A stretch of 64,000 nucleotides of DNA from Chitinophaga sp. S165 (GTDB lineage: Bacteria; Bacteroidota; Bacteroidia; Chitinophagales; Chitinophagaceae): the NCBI RefSeq assembly GCF_003182155.1, contig NZ_QGTG01000012.1, forward strand, positions 148,558 through 212,557. The letters run 5' to 3'. The translations under genes and the position numbers were made by a program. Under the pieces are notes generated by a model. That model was not told where the DNA came from and ran no database searches. It was given only the letters and a program-made list of their open reading frames with translations. Position 1 is the stretch's first letter, and the number at the start of each line of letters is the position of its first letter. Below are positions 35,229-45,400 of this stretch, piece after piece.

Positions 35229-37839
35229 TCCGCCTTCAGCTACTTACCGTTTACAGCTACATGGAGACTTTACTTTCGATGCCTTAAAAGACATCCTGGA
35301 CTATCTGCATATGCTTGGTATTTCCACCATATATGCGTCTCCAATATTTACTGCAACACCAGGAAGTATGCATGGCTATGATGTAACGGAACCTCATCAG
35401 ATCAATCCGGCGATCGGCACTATCGAACAACTGCGTGAAATAAAGAAAACTCTCCAGCAAAAAGGTATGACGTGGTTACAGGATATCGTGCCTAATCATA
35501 TGGCGTTTCATCCATCCAATGCCCGTTTGTACGACGTAATGGAACGAGGCCCGTTATCTCCGTATTATGAATATTTCGACATAGACTGGCAACACCCGGA
35601 ACTATCAGGCAAAGTAATGACGCCTTTCCTGGGAAAACCATTGGATGCCTGTATAACAGATGGCGAAATAAAACTTGTCCTAACAGATCAGGGGTATGCC
35701 ATTAGTTATTTTGAACAGACATTTCCGCTGTCTATCTCCGCATATGATTGTTTACAATCTGTTCTGACAGACAGTGACGTTAAACCCGTATATGAATTGC
35801 TGGATGCCCTTTATCAGCATGCCACTACAGGCGGCGCGCTAAAAGACTGGCAACAGATGAAACATCAGTTATATACATCTGCAAACCAAACGTTCCTGAA
35901 GGGCATTGCTGACCGTGTTAATAACGATAAGGCCTTACTGACCAACCTTATGCAACAGCAGTATTATCATTTATGTAATTGGCAGGAAGCTGATAAACAG
36001 ATGAATTACCGCCGTTTTTTTACTGTTAATGAGTTGATCACGCTTAGAATGGAATCGCCTGCCGTATTTGACGAATATCATACCTTCCTGCACAGTCTTT
36101 ACAGGGAGGAATTAGTCCAGGGGCTTCGTATTGATCATATTGATGGTTTACGGGACCCGGAAACCTATATTCAACGGTTGCGGCTTCTCTTTGGCAGCAG
36201 CTGTTATATCATTGCTGAGAAGATCCTCGAAAGCCAGGAAAATATACCTTCTGACTGGGCATTGCAGGGTACCAGCGGATATGAATTCCTTTCCATCACC
36301 AATCACCTGCTGACTAACCCGGCAGGCGAGAGACAACTACAGGCATTCTATCAGGAGTTGTTTCCTGACACCGCCAATTACCAGGACATCGTATTCGAAA
36401 AGAAGAGACTGATCCTCGAACGATATATGGGTGGTGAATGGGAGAACCTCGTTCGCTACTGTTATGCCTTAAAACTGGCTGATGCACGCACTAATCGCGA
36501 TCAATTAAAAGAGGCACTTGCCCTGTTTATTGTCTGCCTTCCCATTTATCGCCTCTATCCTGCTCATTGGCCGCTGGATAGTTATTCAGAAGAGATCATC
36601 CGAACTACCTTCGCCAGCATGCGTTCCCTGAACCGCCTTGCCGAGACGGAGATAGCGTTGCTTGAATCGCTATGGGAAGATATTCCGGATGGTGACAAAG
36701 CCCGTAACAGGCTCCTCTTTCTCCAGCGACTGATGCAGTTTACCGGCCCTGTTACAGCCAAAGGCGTGGAAGATACCACCTTCTATGTGTACAACGCCCT
36801 ACTCTCACACAACGAAGTAGGTGACAGTCCGGCGATAACCGGTTATTCCACCGATACTTTCCATCAACGGCTGACCGCCCGGCAACAGCACACACCTTCT
36901 TCTCTGAACACTACTGCGACCCATGACACTAAACGTGGCGAAGATGGCCGTATTCGCCTGAATATGCTGTCGCTCATGCCGGATGTCTGGCAGCAACAGG
37001 TTAGCCTGTGGAGAGACTTAAACGGCCCTTCTACCCTCACTCCCGGTGATGAGTACTTTATTTACCAATCCATTGTTGCAGGTTTTCCGGCAGATGGCAT
37101 TGTTACTCCAGTCTACATTGAACGCTTGCAACAATACTTTATTAAAGCCATCCGGGAAGCGAAAGTCAATACCTCCTGGGCTGCTCCTGAAGAGGCCTAC
37201 GAGACTAATGGCACCAATTTCATCCAGCAAATCCTGACAGATGAAAATGGTTTTGTTGAAAGCGCCCGCTCCTTAGTTGAAAAAGTCAATCAGTATGCCT
37301 TTATCAGCTCACTCGCTCAAGTGTTGATAAAAATAACTGCTCCTGGCATTCCCGATATCTACCAGGGCTGTGAACTATGGGATTACAGCTATGTTGATCC
37401 GGACAATCGTCGTCCGGTAGACTATGCCATTCGCAAACAATACCTCGAAACGATCATTGCGAAAGAAAATACACCAGAGTTCTTCAGTTATCTTTCAGAA
37501 CACCGTCTGCTCGGATTCGAGAAGTTATTTGTGACCTGGAAGGCGTTAAACTTCCGTCGTACGCATGCTGATCTATTTCTGACAGGCGATTATATTCATT
37601 TACAATGCAGTTCCGAAAAAATAGTTGCATTTGCCAGGGTGCTACGGCAACAATGGGTGGTTGTTATCGTTCCCCTACCCGGAGAGCGGGATACAACCGG
37701 TTCTGTCTCGCTACCAGCAGGCGCTCCGTCGTCCTGGCGGAACATTTTTACCGGTGAAATGTTAGATAGTAAAGGGCAGATATTAGTGGCGGATATCTTT
37801 AAAACTTTTCCAATGGGACTGCTGACAAATGAAATTTGA
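35215..37839 (+). CDS. treY: malto-oligosyltrehalose synthase
   Basis: 874 residues. Typical motifs: PSATYRLQLHGDFTF at the start, STIYASPIF, GYDVTEPHQINP, DIVPNHMAFH, nucleophile Asp in GLRIDHIDGLRDP, acid/base Glu in IIAEKIL, KGVEDTTFYVY, and GIPDIYQGCELWDYSYVDPDNRR. TreY turns the reducing end of a maltodextrin into a trehalose unit. With glgX (as TreX) and treZ it completes the glycogen-to-trehalose route; no treS or otsA is in the window. The start overlaps the treZ end. Confidence 0.93.
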   Translation: MNSYNPPSATYRLQLHGDFTFDALKDILDYLHMLGISTIYASPIFTATPGSMHGYDVTEPHQINPAIGTIEQLREIKKTLQQKGMTWLQDIVPNHMAFHPSNARLYDVMERGPLSPYYEYFDIDWQHPELSGKVMTPFLGKPLDACITDGEIKLVLTDQGYAISYFEQTFPLSISAYDCLQSVLTDSDVKPVYELLDALYQHATTGGALKDWQQMKHQLYTSANQTFLKGIADRVNNDKALLTNLMQQQYYHLCNWQEADKQMNYRRFFTVNELITLRMESPAVFDEYHTFLHSLYREELVQGLRIDHIDGLRDPETYIQRLRLLFGSSCYIIAEKILESQENIPSDWALQGTSGYEFLSITNHLLTNPAGERQLQAFYQELFPDTANYQDIVFEKKRLILERYMGGEWENLVRYCYALKLADARTNRDQLKEALALFIVCLPIYRLYPAHWPLDSYSEEIIRTTFASMRSLNRLAETEIALLESLWEDIPDGDKARNRLLFLQRLMQFTGPVTAKGVEDTTFYVYNALLSHNEVGDSPAITGYSTDTFHQRLTARQQHTPSSLNTTATHDTKRGEDGRIRLNMLSLMPDVWQQQVSLWRDLNGPSTLTPGDEYFIYQSIVAGFPADGIVTPVYIERLQQYFIKAIREAKVNTSWAAPEEAYETNGTNFIQQILTDENGFVESARSLVEKVNQYAFISSLAQVLIKITAPGIPDIYQGCELWDYSYVDPDNRRPVDYAIRKQYLETIIAKENTPEFFSYLSEHRLLGFEKLFVTWKALNFRRTHADLFLTGDYIHLQCSSEKIVAFARVLRQQWVVVIVPLPGERDTTGSVSLPAGAPSSWRNIFTGEMLDSKGQILVADIFKTFPMGLLTNEI

Positions 37840-37846
37840 AAAAAAA

Positions 37847-37877
37847 TTTGTTGGTTTTAAAAAAGTTTCTACATTTG
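37847..37877 (+). promoter_or_regulatory. Bacteroidota-type promoter of tRNA-Leu
   Basis: TTTG at 37847-37850, a 19-base spacer, and TACATTTG at 37870-37877 match the TTTG-N19-TAnnTTTG consensus exactly. The tRNA begins 25 bases downstream. The -33 box sits only eight bases after the treY stop. Confidence 0.85.
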
Positions 37878-37901
37878 CACTCCCTGACACGGAAATCAGT
37901 T

Positions 37902-37985
37902 GCCCAGATGGCGAAATTGGTAGACGCACTGTGTTCAGGTCGCAGCGCTCGCAAGGGTGTGCTGGTTCGAATCCAGTTCTGGGCA
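37902..37985 (+). tRNA. tRNA-Leu(CAG)
   Basis: 84 nt. The acceptor stem GCCCAGA pairs with TCTGGGC, followed by discriminator A; CCA is not encoded. The anticodon stem CTGTG/CGCAG encloses loop TTCAGGT with anticodon CAG. A variable arm typical of leucine tRNA (GCTC-GCAA-GGGT region) and the T loop GGTTCGAATCC are present. The gene is the likely integration site of the element that begins directly downstream. Confidence 0.95.
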
Positions 37986-37992
37986 CGTAATG

Positions 37993-38026
37993 GCTCTGTA
38001 AGTCTTTGATTTACAGAGCTTTTTTT
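37993..38026 (+). terminator. terminator of tRNA-Leu
   Basis: GCTCTGTAA and TTACAGAGC form a perfect 9-bp stem with a nine-base loop, followed by seven T. Confidence 0.85.
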
Positions 38027-38077
38027 ATGCCGTGATGTCAATAATTCACTGATTTTAACGCTTTCTACCACTATTAT

Positions 38078-38346
38078 TGACACTCAATTGACACACGGTA
38101 TGACACACAAAAATTGTGGTACCTCTCTATCGATTAGCCATCGAAAAGAATCCAAACAAAATTCTCTCAGCTATGGTTTCCACCTGCAAGGGTATGATGG
38201 CTACACGCTATACTCCATTAGCTACTTGAACTCTGCCAAAAAGAATACGACTCATATTTATGGCAGTTTAAGAATCGCCGTTCTGGCAGTGCATGACAAA
38301 CTTGTCTCGTTTTTTTACAAAGTTTTTTACACCCTCTTTTTGACAC
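38078..38346. repeat. TGACAC direct repeats, candidate integrase arm sites
   Basis: TGACAC occurs at 38078-38083, 38089-38094 and 38101-38106 (spacing 11 and 12 bases, one helical turn) and again at 38341-38346. They lie between tRNA-Leu and the integrase, where attL arm-type sites are expected. The 430 bases of this gap hold no convincing gene. Confidence 0.45.
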
Positions 38347-38458
38347 TATTTCACTTACTTATTCATTGCGGTTTAAAAACCACGTTTGCCCTGCTATTGC
38401 CAGATGGTACGGCATATTCGTTGTGCACTAAATTCTATAACCTTCAAGCCACAACGAT

Positions 38459-39580
38459 ATGAACATATTAGAGCGCCCAAATAGAAAAGGAGATAAAATC
38501 ACCTTTTATTATGACTATGGTCGTGGCCGTGGTCAGCGACCTTCAACTGGTATTTTTGTTTATACCCGTCCCAAAAACCAAACTGAAAAAAATCACAATA
38601 AACAGGCGAGAGACCTACTTGAGGTTAAGAAAAGTCACTTAATAATTGAACAACAGGCCATAGGTACGGGATTTATACCAGCCCATAAGTTTAAAGCTAA
38701 TTTCCTTGAATACTTTGAGGAATATGTGAGACTAAATAAACGAGATGGAAATCGGCACCTAGCTAACAGCCTTGTCCAATTTAAAGAATTTATTGCCTGT
38801 GACTTTATATCTCCTGTAGATGTGACGGAGAATCTTTGTAAGCGGTTTAGGCAGTTCCTTCTCGATAAATTTACTGGGGAGACACCTGCCAACTATTACG
38901 CAAGATTGAAGTGGGTTCTTAAAGCGGCAACAAGCGACGGCTATTACAGAGTAAATCCAACAGAAAAAATTAACTCAAAATCAAATCCCAGCATTCAACT
39001 GAAAGAAAACTTAGAAGTTGAAGAATATCTTGCTTTACTCAATACTCCTTGTTTAAATGAGGAAATACGAGAGGCGTTTGTTTTCTGCTGCTATACTGGC
39101 CTTCGTTGGGTTGACGTTGACTGTCTTTTCAATGATCATATTAAAGAGGGTATACTTACCACTCGGATTATCCAGGCAAAAACAGGACAGCCAGTTACAC
39201 TTACGCTACATCCCATAGCTCAGGCAATTGTGGCAAAGCAGAGGAAGAAAAAAGGTAATCTCTCTAGTAATACCAAACTTTTTCAGATTCCAGGCCGCAA
39301 TGGCTGTAATAAAACATTGGAGAAATGGGTTAAATCCGCTGACATAAAGAAACATATTACTTGGTCTTGTGCTCGCCTTTCTTTCTCAATACTCCTTCAG
39401 GATAAAAATGTAGACGATGCCACAGTCGCAGCCCTATTAGGCCATACAACTACTACTCAGGTGAGAAAAGTATATAAAAGACACAGACCTAAAGATCAAA
39501 CCGAAACGATTAGCAAATTACCATCACCTAACATCAGTCAATACTTTCTGCACTTGCCTGAAGGAGTAAAAGAGGAATAA
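38459..39580 (+). CDS. int: tyrosine-type site-specific integrase
   Basis: 373 residues. An N-terminal arm-binding part (about 1-85), an SAM-like core-binding domain (about 90-190) and a C-terminal catalytic domain. The first catalytic Arg is in YTGLRWVDVD, the second in SCARLSF, the second His in LLGHTTTTQV, and the nucleophile Tyr in VYKRH. In the HxxR box the His is replaced by Ser (WSCAR), and the residue after Arg is Leu instead of His. It probably catalyses integration into the neighbouring tRNA-Leu. Confidence 0.88.
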   Translation: MNILERPNRKGDKITFYYDYGRGRGQRPSTGIFVYTRPKNQTEKNHNKQARDLLEVKKSHLIIEQQAIGTGFIPAHKFKANFLEYFEEYVRLNKRDGNRHLANSLVQFKEFIACDFISPVDVTENLCKRFRQFLLDKFTGETPANYYARLKWVLKAATSDGYYRVNPTEKINSKSNPSIQLKENLEVEEYLALLNTPCLNEEIREAFVFCCYTGLRWVDVDCLFNDHIKEGILTTRIIQAKTGQPVTLTLHPIAQAIVAKQRKKKGNLSSNTKLFQIPGRNGCNKTLEKWVKSADIKKHITWSCARLSFSILLQDKNVDDATVAALLGHTTTTQVRKVYKRHRPKDQTETISKLPSPNISQYFLHLPEGVKEE

Positions 39581-39582
39581 AA

Positions 39583-39617
39583 GAAAAATGGCTGTCCGCA
39601 TTGGACAGCCATTTTTC
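39583..39617. terminator. bidirectional terminator after the integrase
   Basis: GAAAAATGGCTGTCC pairs with GGACAGCCATTTTTC (15 bp) around a short loop. It can end both the integrase and the minus-strand gene stopping at 39632. Confidence 0.9.
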
Positions 39618-39631
39618 TTTCAATGCAAATC

Positions 39632-39871
39632 TCAACGTTTCTTTTTCAGATCAGCCTCCATCACTGAAACTTTTTCACCGGCCAACATCTTTTCAAGATT
39701 TTCTCTTTTGTAGTAGCCATTGTCGTTCTTATATAGGCCAAATTCCTCACATTTTTTGGCAAACTGCGTACGGCCAAGATTGCAGAAAATTAATGCCTCT
39801 TCCGGTTTTAAAAATGGTTTGAAACAAAGGGCAATAGCTCTCATAGTAACTAATTCATCCTGTTTTATCAT
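39632..39871 (-). CDS. small HTH protein, excisionase-like
   Basis: I start at the ATG at 39871 (MIKQDELVTM; 79 residues); the frame runs further upstream but in sequence without protein character. Residues 20-62 (FLKPEEALIFCNLGRTQFAK, then YKNDNGYYKRENLEKML) look like a MerR/excisionase-type winged helix: a 'tpeEA..lgvs...f' helix pair and a wing followed by a final helix. Its position beside the integrase fits a recombination directionality factor, but this is inference. Confidence 0.65.
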   Translation of the reverse strand: MIKQDELVTMRAIALCFKPFLKPEEALIFCNLGRTQFAKKCEEFGLYKNDNGYYKRENLEKMLAGEKVSVMEADLKKKR

Positions 39872-40093
39872 AAAACGGTTTTGAAAGCAAATATGAAGTA
39901 TTCGGAAAAGACAGTTTCCTACTATTACTCTGTATTGCCCACTTTGGCCAAACAAAGTTGAATTATACTTAGTATTGCTCAAAACTATTTTTTATAGCCA
40001 TTGGAATTGACAAGCTGATAGAGGAAATTACTCAATTCCTATGCATACTAATATAGTACACCAAAAATAAATTATTTTCAAGGTCATAATTAT

Positions 40094-40909
40094 ATGTTTA
40101 TGAACCAACCCCGTCCGGCTGATCTTGGCACACTCTATAAATATCGAATATGGAATGATAAATATGCGAAGAAAACGTTGACTGATTCAGAAGTCTTCCT
40201 TTCCTCCCCCGACCAATTTAATGATCCCTTTGATGCAACTTTTCCTTTTCGCTACAAAGAGGAAGATCTTACTCCCGATAACATATTCAAAAAATTGTAT
40301 GAGTTAGGGAAAAGAGAATGGCCAGAAATGAAAGACGAAGAATTGCACCAACTATGCTATGAACGTCAAATGAGCGTGGATTTTACAGCAGATGCATTTT
40401 GGATGGATGAGTATCCAAGCTGGAAAGCAGATATTAATGCAAAATTCGGTATACTATGCTTGACTAAATCGAAAGATAATTTGTTAATGTGGTCACACTA
40501 CGGTGACTCCCATAGAGGGTTTTGCGTTGGATTTAATCCGGAAATTTTATTTGATTGCATTCAAGGCCAATTGGGGCCAGTTATTTACTCAAATGATTTT
40601 CCAGTTTTGGGGCTTTTTGATAATACACAGGAGGGCTTGACAAGAATATTATGTACTAAATCGGAACATTGGCAATATGAGGATGAACACAGATTTGTAA
40701 AGATCGACGGATCCCGAAAGATCATTAAATTACCAGACGAGGCTATAACAGAAATTATACTTGGCTGTAATATGCCTGACGCCTTCAAAAAAGAAATTAT
40801 TCTATTAGCAGACCAGAAATTTCCAGGGGCAAAAATATTTGAAGCGACAGTAGATTTAAAGGCATTTAAACTAAATATGATTCCGATAATAAGAGCCGTT
40901 GCCGCCTAG
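40094..40909 (+). CDS. DUF2971 protein
   Basis: 271 residues. Family signatures: LYKYR near the start, FLSSPDQFNDPFD, GILCLTKSKDNLLMWSHYGD followed by HRGFCVGF, and KSEHWQYEDEHRF. DUF2971 proteins have no settled function but are frequent in mobile elements and near defence genes. It has its own intergenic region on both sides and faces the long minus-strand block, so it is probably cargo. An ATG at codon 3 is an alternative start. Confidence 0.8.
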   Translation: MFMNQPRPADLGTLYKYRIWNDKYAKKTLTDSEVFLSSPDQFNDPFDATFPFRYKEEDLTPDNIFKKLYELGKREWPEMKDEELHQLCYERQMSVDFTADAFWMDEYPSWKADINAKFGILCLTKSKDNLLMWSHYGDSHRGFCVGFNPEILFDCIQGQLGPVIYSNDFPVLGLFDNTQEGLTRILCTKSEHWQYEDEHRFVKIDGSRKIIKLPDEAITEIILGCNMPDAFKKEIILLADQKFPGAKIFEATVDLKAFKLNMIPIIRAVAA

Positions 40910-40929
40910 TTTTTTTTATTTAAAAGATA

Positions 40930-40967
40930 TTAACAAAAAGTGCGAACAGACGTCCACGTTTTGTTAA
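40930..40967. terminator. hairpin between DUF2971 gene and the minus-strand block
   Basis: TTAACAAAA and TTTTGTTAA pair perfectly, and GTG/CAC extend the stem after one mismatch. It lies between two convergent genes and can end both. The loop contains GACGTCC, which also occurs at the other end of the block (58950). Confidence 0.55.
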
Positions 40968-41000
40968 CAACAAACTGTTAGTTTTCTTAATACTTTCGAA

Positions 41001-42464
41001 TTACATGGCTTGTGCATAGTTATCATCAAACACGTCCAACTCTCCTCCTTGATTGTATCTGCCAAATTGAATTGCCTTTCCCGGCTGTGGCAGCTCAATT
41101 ACCACATCCACATCATGCTGAAAATCATTCGCCCCTCTGAACTGCCCCCCCTTAGTAACCTGGAAAATGTATATGAAGGATTTACCTGCGTTGGTCGCTT
41201 TCAGCCTGCGCAGATCATCAGGTGTCAAACCGAGACGAGTAACACTGTCAAGGAAAATGTACTGGAAGGAACTAAGATCTGCCGGTAAGGAAGATGCTAC
41301 CATAAGGCGAGGATGCCTTACCCTTTCCAGCTTATCCCGAAGTGTCTTGCTGAACCCTTCTTCTTTGGCAACAAATAAAACTGGCCCATGTGAACGGGCA
41401 AGATACCCAGCAAAGTCAGCGCAAAGAGTGGATTTCCCAAATTTGGGACGTGCAGAAACCATCGCAGTAAAACCAGGAGAAGGATCACCTATAAAATCCC
41501 GCCACTTCCCAGTAAAACCAATTGTAGGAAACTCCTTTTGTACAAAATCAACGCTACTTATAACTTCCGGCACTTCATCAAGACCGTTCAAAGAATGATT
41601 GCCACAGGCACAACCGTCTAGGCCGGATAATATGCCCTGCAGTCCGAATAATATTGCAGGTTCAATACTTAGTACTTTCGTATTTCTATCTGCTATGAAA
41701 TTTTGCAGATTCTGCTGTATCGTGAGCATATGAGAAGTATAAGGGTCGCTATTCGTTAGACTACCCTTATTATAGGCGCGATCGATCTGCGCCAGCAAAG
41801 CTGTAGCCTTATCCTTTACACCGGCCTTTTGATGCAGACCAATATACCGTTTGATAAAGCCTACAGAAGATAATAATTTTTCGCCTGTCACAGACTGTTT
41901 AAACTGTTCCCGGGTTTCTGGTGTCAGTATAATGGTTATTTTATCCTTCATTGTATTGTGGGTCTCTATCAACCGGTTCTGTATGTAGGTGATTTGCTCC
42001 GCCCACTGAGAAGTCTTTCGAATGCGCTTCTCTACAATAGCTTTCTGTAGCGCATTAATAAACCTGAGTATCTGCTCCTTAACCTGTGTTTTCTCATGCA
42101 TATTTAAAAAACGCCTGATAAACCTCAACTCATCCGGTATACGGGATACCATCAGAGGGGCTGTATTGTTATCCTCCTTTGCAGCTTTCTGCTTTAGTGA
42201 GTCAGCTTTCGTTTTTTTTTCTTTATTGGGTTTTGGCGTTGCCCCCTTGGCGGTTGCTACTCGCTGCTTCGCCTCATACTGCTGCATTTGTTCTAAATGG
42301 AGGTCAATGGCTTCTTTTATGGCTTGACTACTTTGATAGCCTGCCCAGCTTGTACCATTTTTCGTTGCCTTCACAATGAACTGATGGCTTTCCTGTAATA
42401 ATGCTGGAAGACTGTTTATACTGACAACCTTAATCCGGTCGAAATAATTGTCTGTTGTAAACAT
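41001..42464 (-). CDS. RecA/RadA-like ATPase with duplicated helical region
   Basis: 487 residues. The C-terminal ATPase has Walker A ARPKFGKST (about 338-346), Walker B YIFLDSV (402-408), and a RadA/DnaB-like end (IFQVTKGGQFRGANDFQHDVDVVIEL). The N-terminal 260 residues hold two similar helical units, at about 112-165 and 203-255 (each of the form IRRFLNMHEKTQVKE...IQNRL), after a Lys/Ala-rich linker. Between them and the ATPase lies GLDGCACGNHSLNGLDE, with the motif seen in three other proteins of the block. A role in replication or recombination of the element is likely; genome packaging cannot be excluded. Confidence 0.75.
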   Translation of the reverse strand: MFTTDNYFDRIKVVSINSLPALLQESHQFIVKATKNGTSWAGYQSSQAIKEAIDLHLEQMQQYEAKQRVATAKGATPKPNKEKKTKADSLKQKAAKEDNNTAPLMVSRIPDELRFIRRFLNMHEKTQVKEQILRFINALQKAIVEKRIRKTSQWAEQITYIQNRLIETHNTMKDKITIILTPETREQFKQSVTGEKLLSSVGFIKRYIGLHQKAGVKDKATALLAQIDRAYNKGSLTNSDPYTSHMLTIQQNLQNFIADRNTKVLSIEPAILFGLQGILSGLDGCACGNHSLNGLDEVPEVISSVDFVQKEFPTIGFTGKWRDFIGDPSPGFTAMVSARPKFGKSTLCADFAGYLARSHGPVLFVAKEEGFSKTLRDKLERVRHPRLMVASSLPADLSSFQYIFLDSVTRLGLTPDDLRRLKATNAGKSFIYIFQVTKGGQFRGANDFQHDVDVVIELPQPGKAIQFGRYNQGGELDVFDDNYAQAM

Positions 42465-42490
42465 GGAGTAGATTTTAGAGAAGTTGATCG

Positions 42491-45400
42491 TTATGCAGCC
42501 ATGCGCATACGTGATTGCAACTTTAGTTTTATAATAAGCGCTTCAGCTTCCAATTCCAGTATATCCATATCTGGCTCTGCTGGAAAAATATTTACAGGTT
42601 CCTGCTGCTGATTTGCTCTCATCTCAGCGCTTTCGTCCAAAGGTGGTGGGATGGCAATAACCCTACGCTCTGCAGTGGTAGTAATTTCTTGCTCTATCTG
42701 GCGGAACTGAGCACCATTCAGGGTTACAGAAACGCCATGTTTATCACCCAATATCCGCACAAAGTCATTTATTCGGTTCTCATCCAGCCAGGCGCTCATA
42801 TTATTGGAGACTTTTTCAAAATTGTTCCCCTCAACCAGTGCAAGTAGATCTCTATCTAAGTAAATATCCCCCGAACGCTGACGAGAACCGGATACAATAA
42901 CCCGGAACTTACCCACCTTCTTAAAAAAGGAAATCCCGTTATCTGTAGTAAGTTGAGCGCCGTTGACAATTGAACGGATAAACGGAAGCGCTTTTAAGAT
43001 AGGCACGGTAACATTGTCAGCAACTTCTTCCCCAGGATTCCAGTGTTCCGGCATTAAAATGCCTTTCTTAGTTTGTCCATCTATTGTCGTATAGCTTACC
43101 AATTTTCCCCGGAAGTCCGAAAAAGCTTGTAGGAGATTGCCGGTAATGATATGGCGGGTTGTACGGTCTACACTGCTTTGTTTTACATATTCAGCCCAAT
43201 TGTCCAATAACGCTTCTTTGCCGGATGGTTGAATTATATCACTGCTCGCTCCGATAATCTCCAACAGGTTTGCGGACATAGAGGCCGGGAAAACTATGTA
43301 CTTGGTGCTACCAGCAATAGCAAATCGTAGCCGCACCTGCGAAGGGGTAAATGGGTTTTTCTTTTTATTATCAATGGCCACACCTAAGAATACAGCCGGT
43401 AACATTTCTTTCCCCCCTGAATAGCTTTCTACCGGGTAAAGAAGCGAACGAGAGATATGAAAAAACTTAAACAGGCGCAGTAGATAAACTTTCCTATTGT
43501 ATGCGGTTGTTTCAGCATTGTGTAATTTCTTCTCCCTGGCCTCTTGCAATTCCGTTTCTCGTGCCGTTACTGCTTCCTGCCATTCCATAGTGCCATTCTC
43601 TATCTTTTGTATCTTCTTTTCGTTAGGAATGTCACGGATTATGCCCTCGTAGTAGTTCCGTATTTCATCCAGCTCCTTATCCAGGCGTTGTTGCCAGTCT
43701 GTTTCATAAGTATTAATGAGAGACTGTTTGAGTGCATCCGACGTTCCGTCCTTCAGAGCATCAGCCAGAAGATTATCCAGTTCCGTATGGCTAAAAGGTT
43801 TCTTTAGGACGTTCGCCTTAACTGTTTCAAGTACACTGTCTGTACCAAACACGCTGCCCGCTCCATTACCCATTTTCACCACACGGGCGCTGGTCGTCTC
43901 TGCCTGTAAGGCCATAGCCTCGACTTCCAGATCATACTCGCCAACTTGCTTTAGATATTCCACGTAATCACCGTACCGCTCCGCAATTTCGTTGTAAAAA
44001 TCTGTCTGCATTTTTGTTGACAACACCGCTACGCGCCCACTTACACGCATAGCCGCATCTTCGCTGTTAGAGGGGGTGGCACCTTCACTATCCTCCTCAG
44101 AACGCAATATATGAAGGGGATCGTCCAGCAGTTTGTTTACGTCTGGATTTTCTATCAGGTATTCCTTTACGATCTTATCACCGTATTTATTCAGGAAGTC
44201 CGGCACGTCGAGTATTTTTGTCGATTGCTTCTGGTTGCTAGTAGTATTGGCATCCAGGGATTTTAATTTCTTTTGGAGCATCATCATGAGACGTTGCTCT
44301 GCCGGTATTGAACTTATAAGGTAATCGTAGATTGGTTTAAGTATCTGTCCCGTGCGGTTGATACGTCCACGCTTCTGTACCTCGGTCGAAATATCTAGCT
44401 CTGCCTGCAGCACAATCATTACACGCTGCCGTACCTCCTCCCTTGATACTCTACCTGTAGGTATTGCGTGTGCGGAGGCACCAGTACTACCAGATTGATT
44501 AATCATCAGCACATCTACCTCGTTATTATTGAACCTGCGGAATGCATCATTTACATTCAATCTCCTGCGGGAAAGTACCAGTCCCATACCCGTCTGCCTG
44601 TTGAGTTGTAGTTCATATTTCCTGCCGGTAACTTCTGCAACACTGTAACCTTCTGCTCTAAGTCTCTGTACAATAACATCAATGGGAGAAATAGTAATAC
44701 CAGTCGATACATCACTTATACGTTCGCTAATACGCTGGTATTCCAATGAAGCTGCTTCTCCTAGTTCATGCACAGCAAACTTTTTATATACCGGTTTGCC
44801 TGTAACATCTTTTTCAGTGTATCGTAAAACACCATCCAATCCCCGCCAGAGCACCTCGGAAAAATCTGCGTTGATTGTGTCGCCGTCTGACACAGGCATA
44901 CCCGTCTCAGCTTCCAATGTCTCAATGAAACTCCCCATTGTACTGGCAAACGCAATCACAGGTTTTTTGCCCTCTTTTAGTCGCATGATGGTACGTTCAG
45001 CAACCGCGTCTGCTTTCAGGGAGAACAGCATTTGATTGATAACCTGAAAGATCTTCGAAAAGTATGGGAGATTATCGACGCCAGCCTGCGAAGTCCCTTC
45101 CCGTAAAGTAGTTTCTTTACCTTCCGCTGCTGCTATTTCATCAAGTGCCTCCACTTGTGCGTCTACGTAATTTTTCTGGAAGGCAATAATATCACGAAGT
45201 ATCTCGGTAATATTATCAGCTATAGCCTTATGTTCTTCGGACATATCTGCCAGGGTAAGATAGTTCACTTCTACTCCCTCAAATGATCGCTCACGGCGCA
45301 ACATCTGGCCCTCACTTACGAGTTGTGCACTCAATACCTCTTGCAATGCTACGCCACCTCTTGTAATAGCCTCCACTAATGCCTCCTTGCTCATGGTACA

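Noticed and set aside
38088..38462. 124-codon plus-strand ORF between tRNA-Leu and the integrase
   Set aside because: The translation has no domain character, covers the TGACAC repeats and has no start signal; the region is better read as an attachment site.
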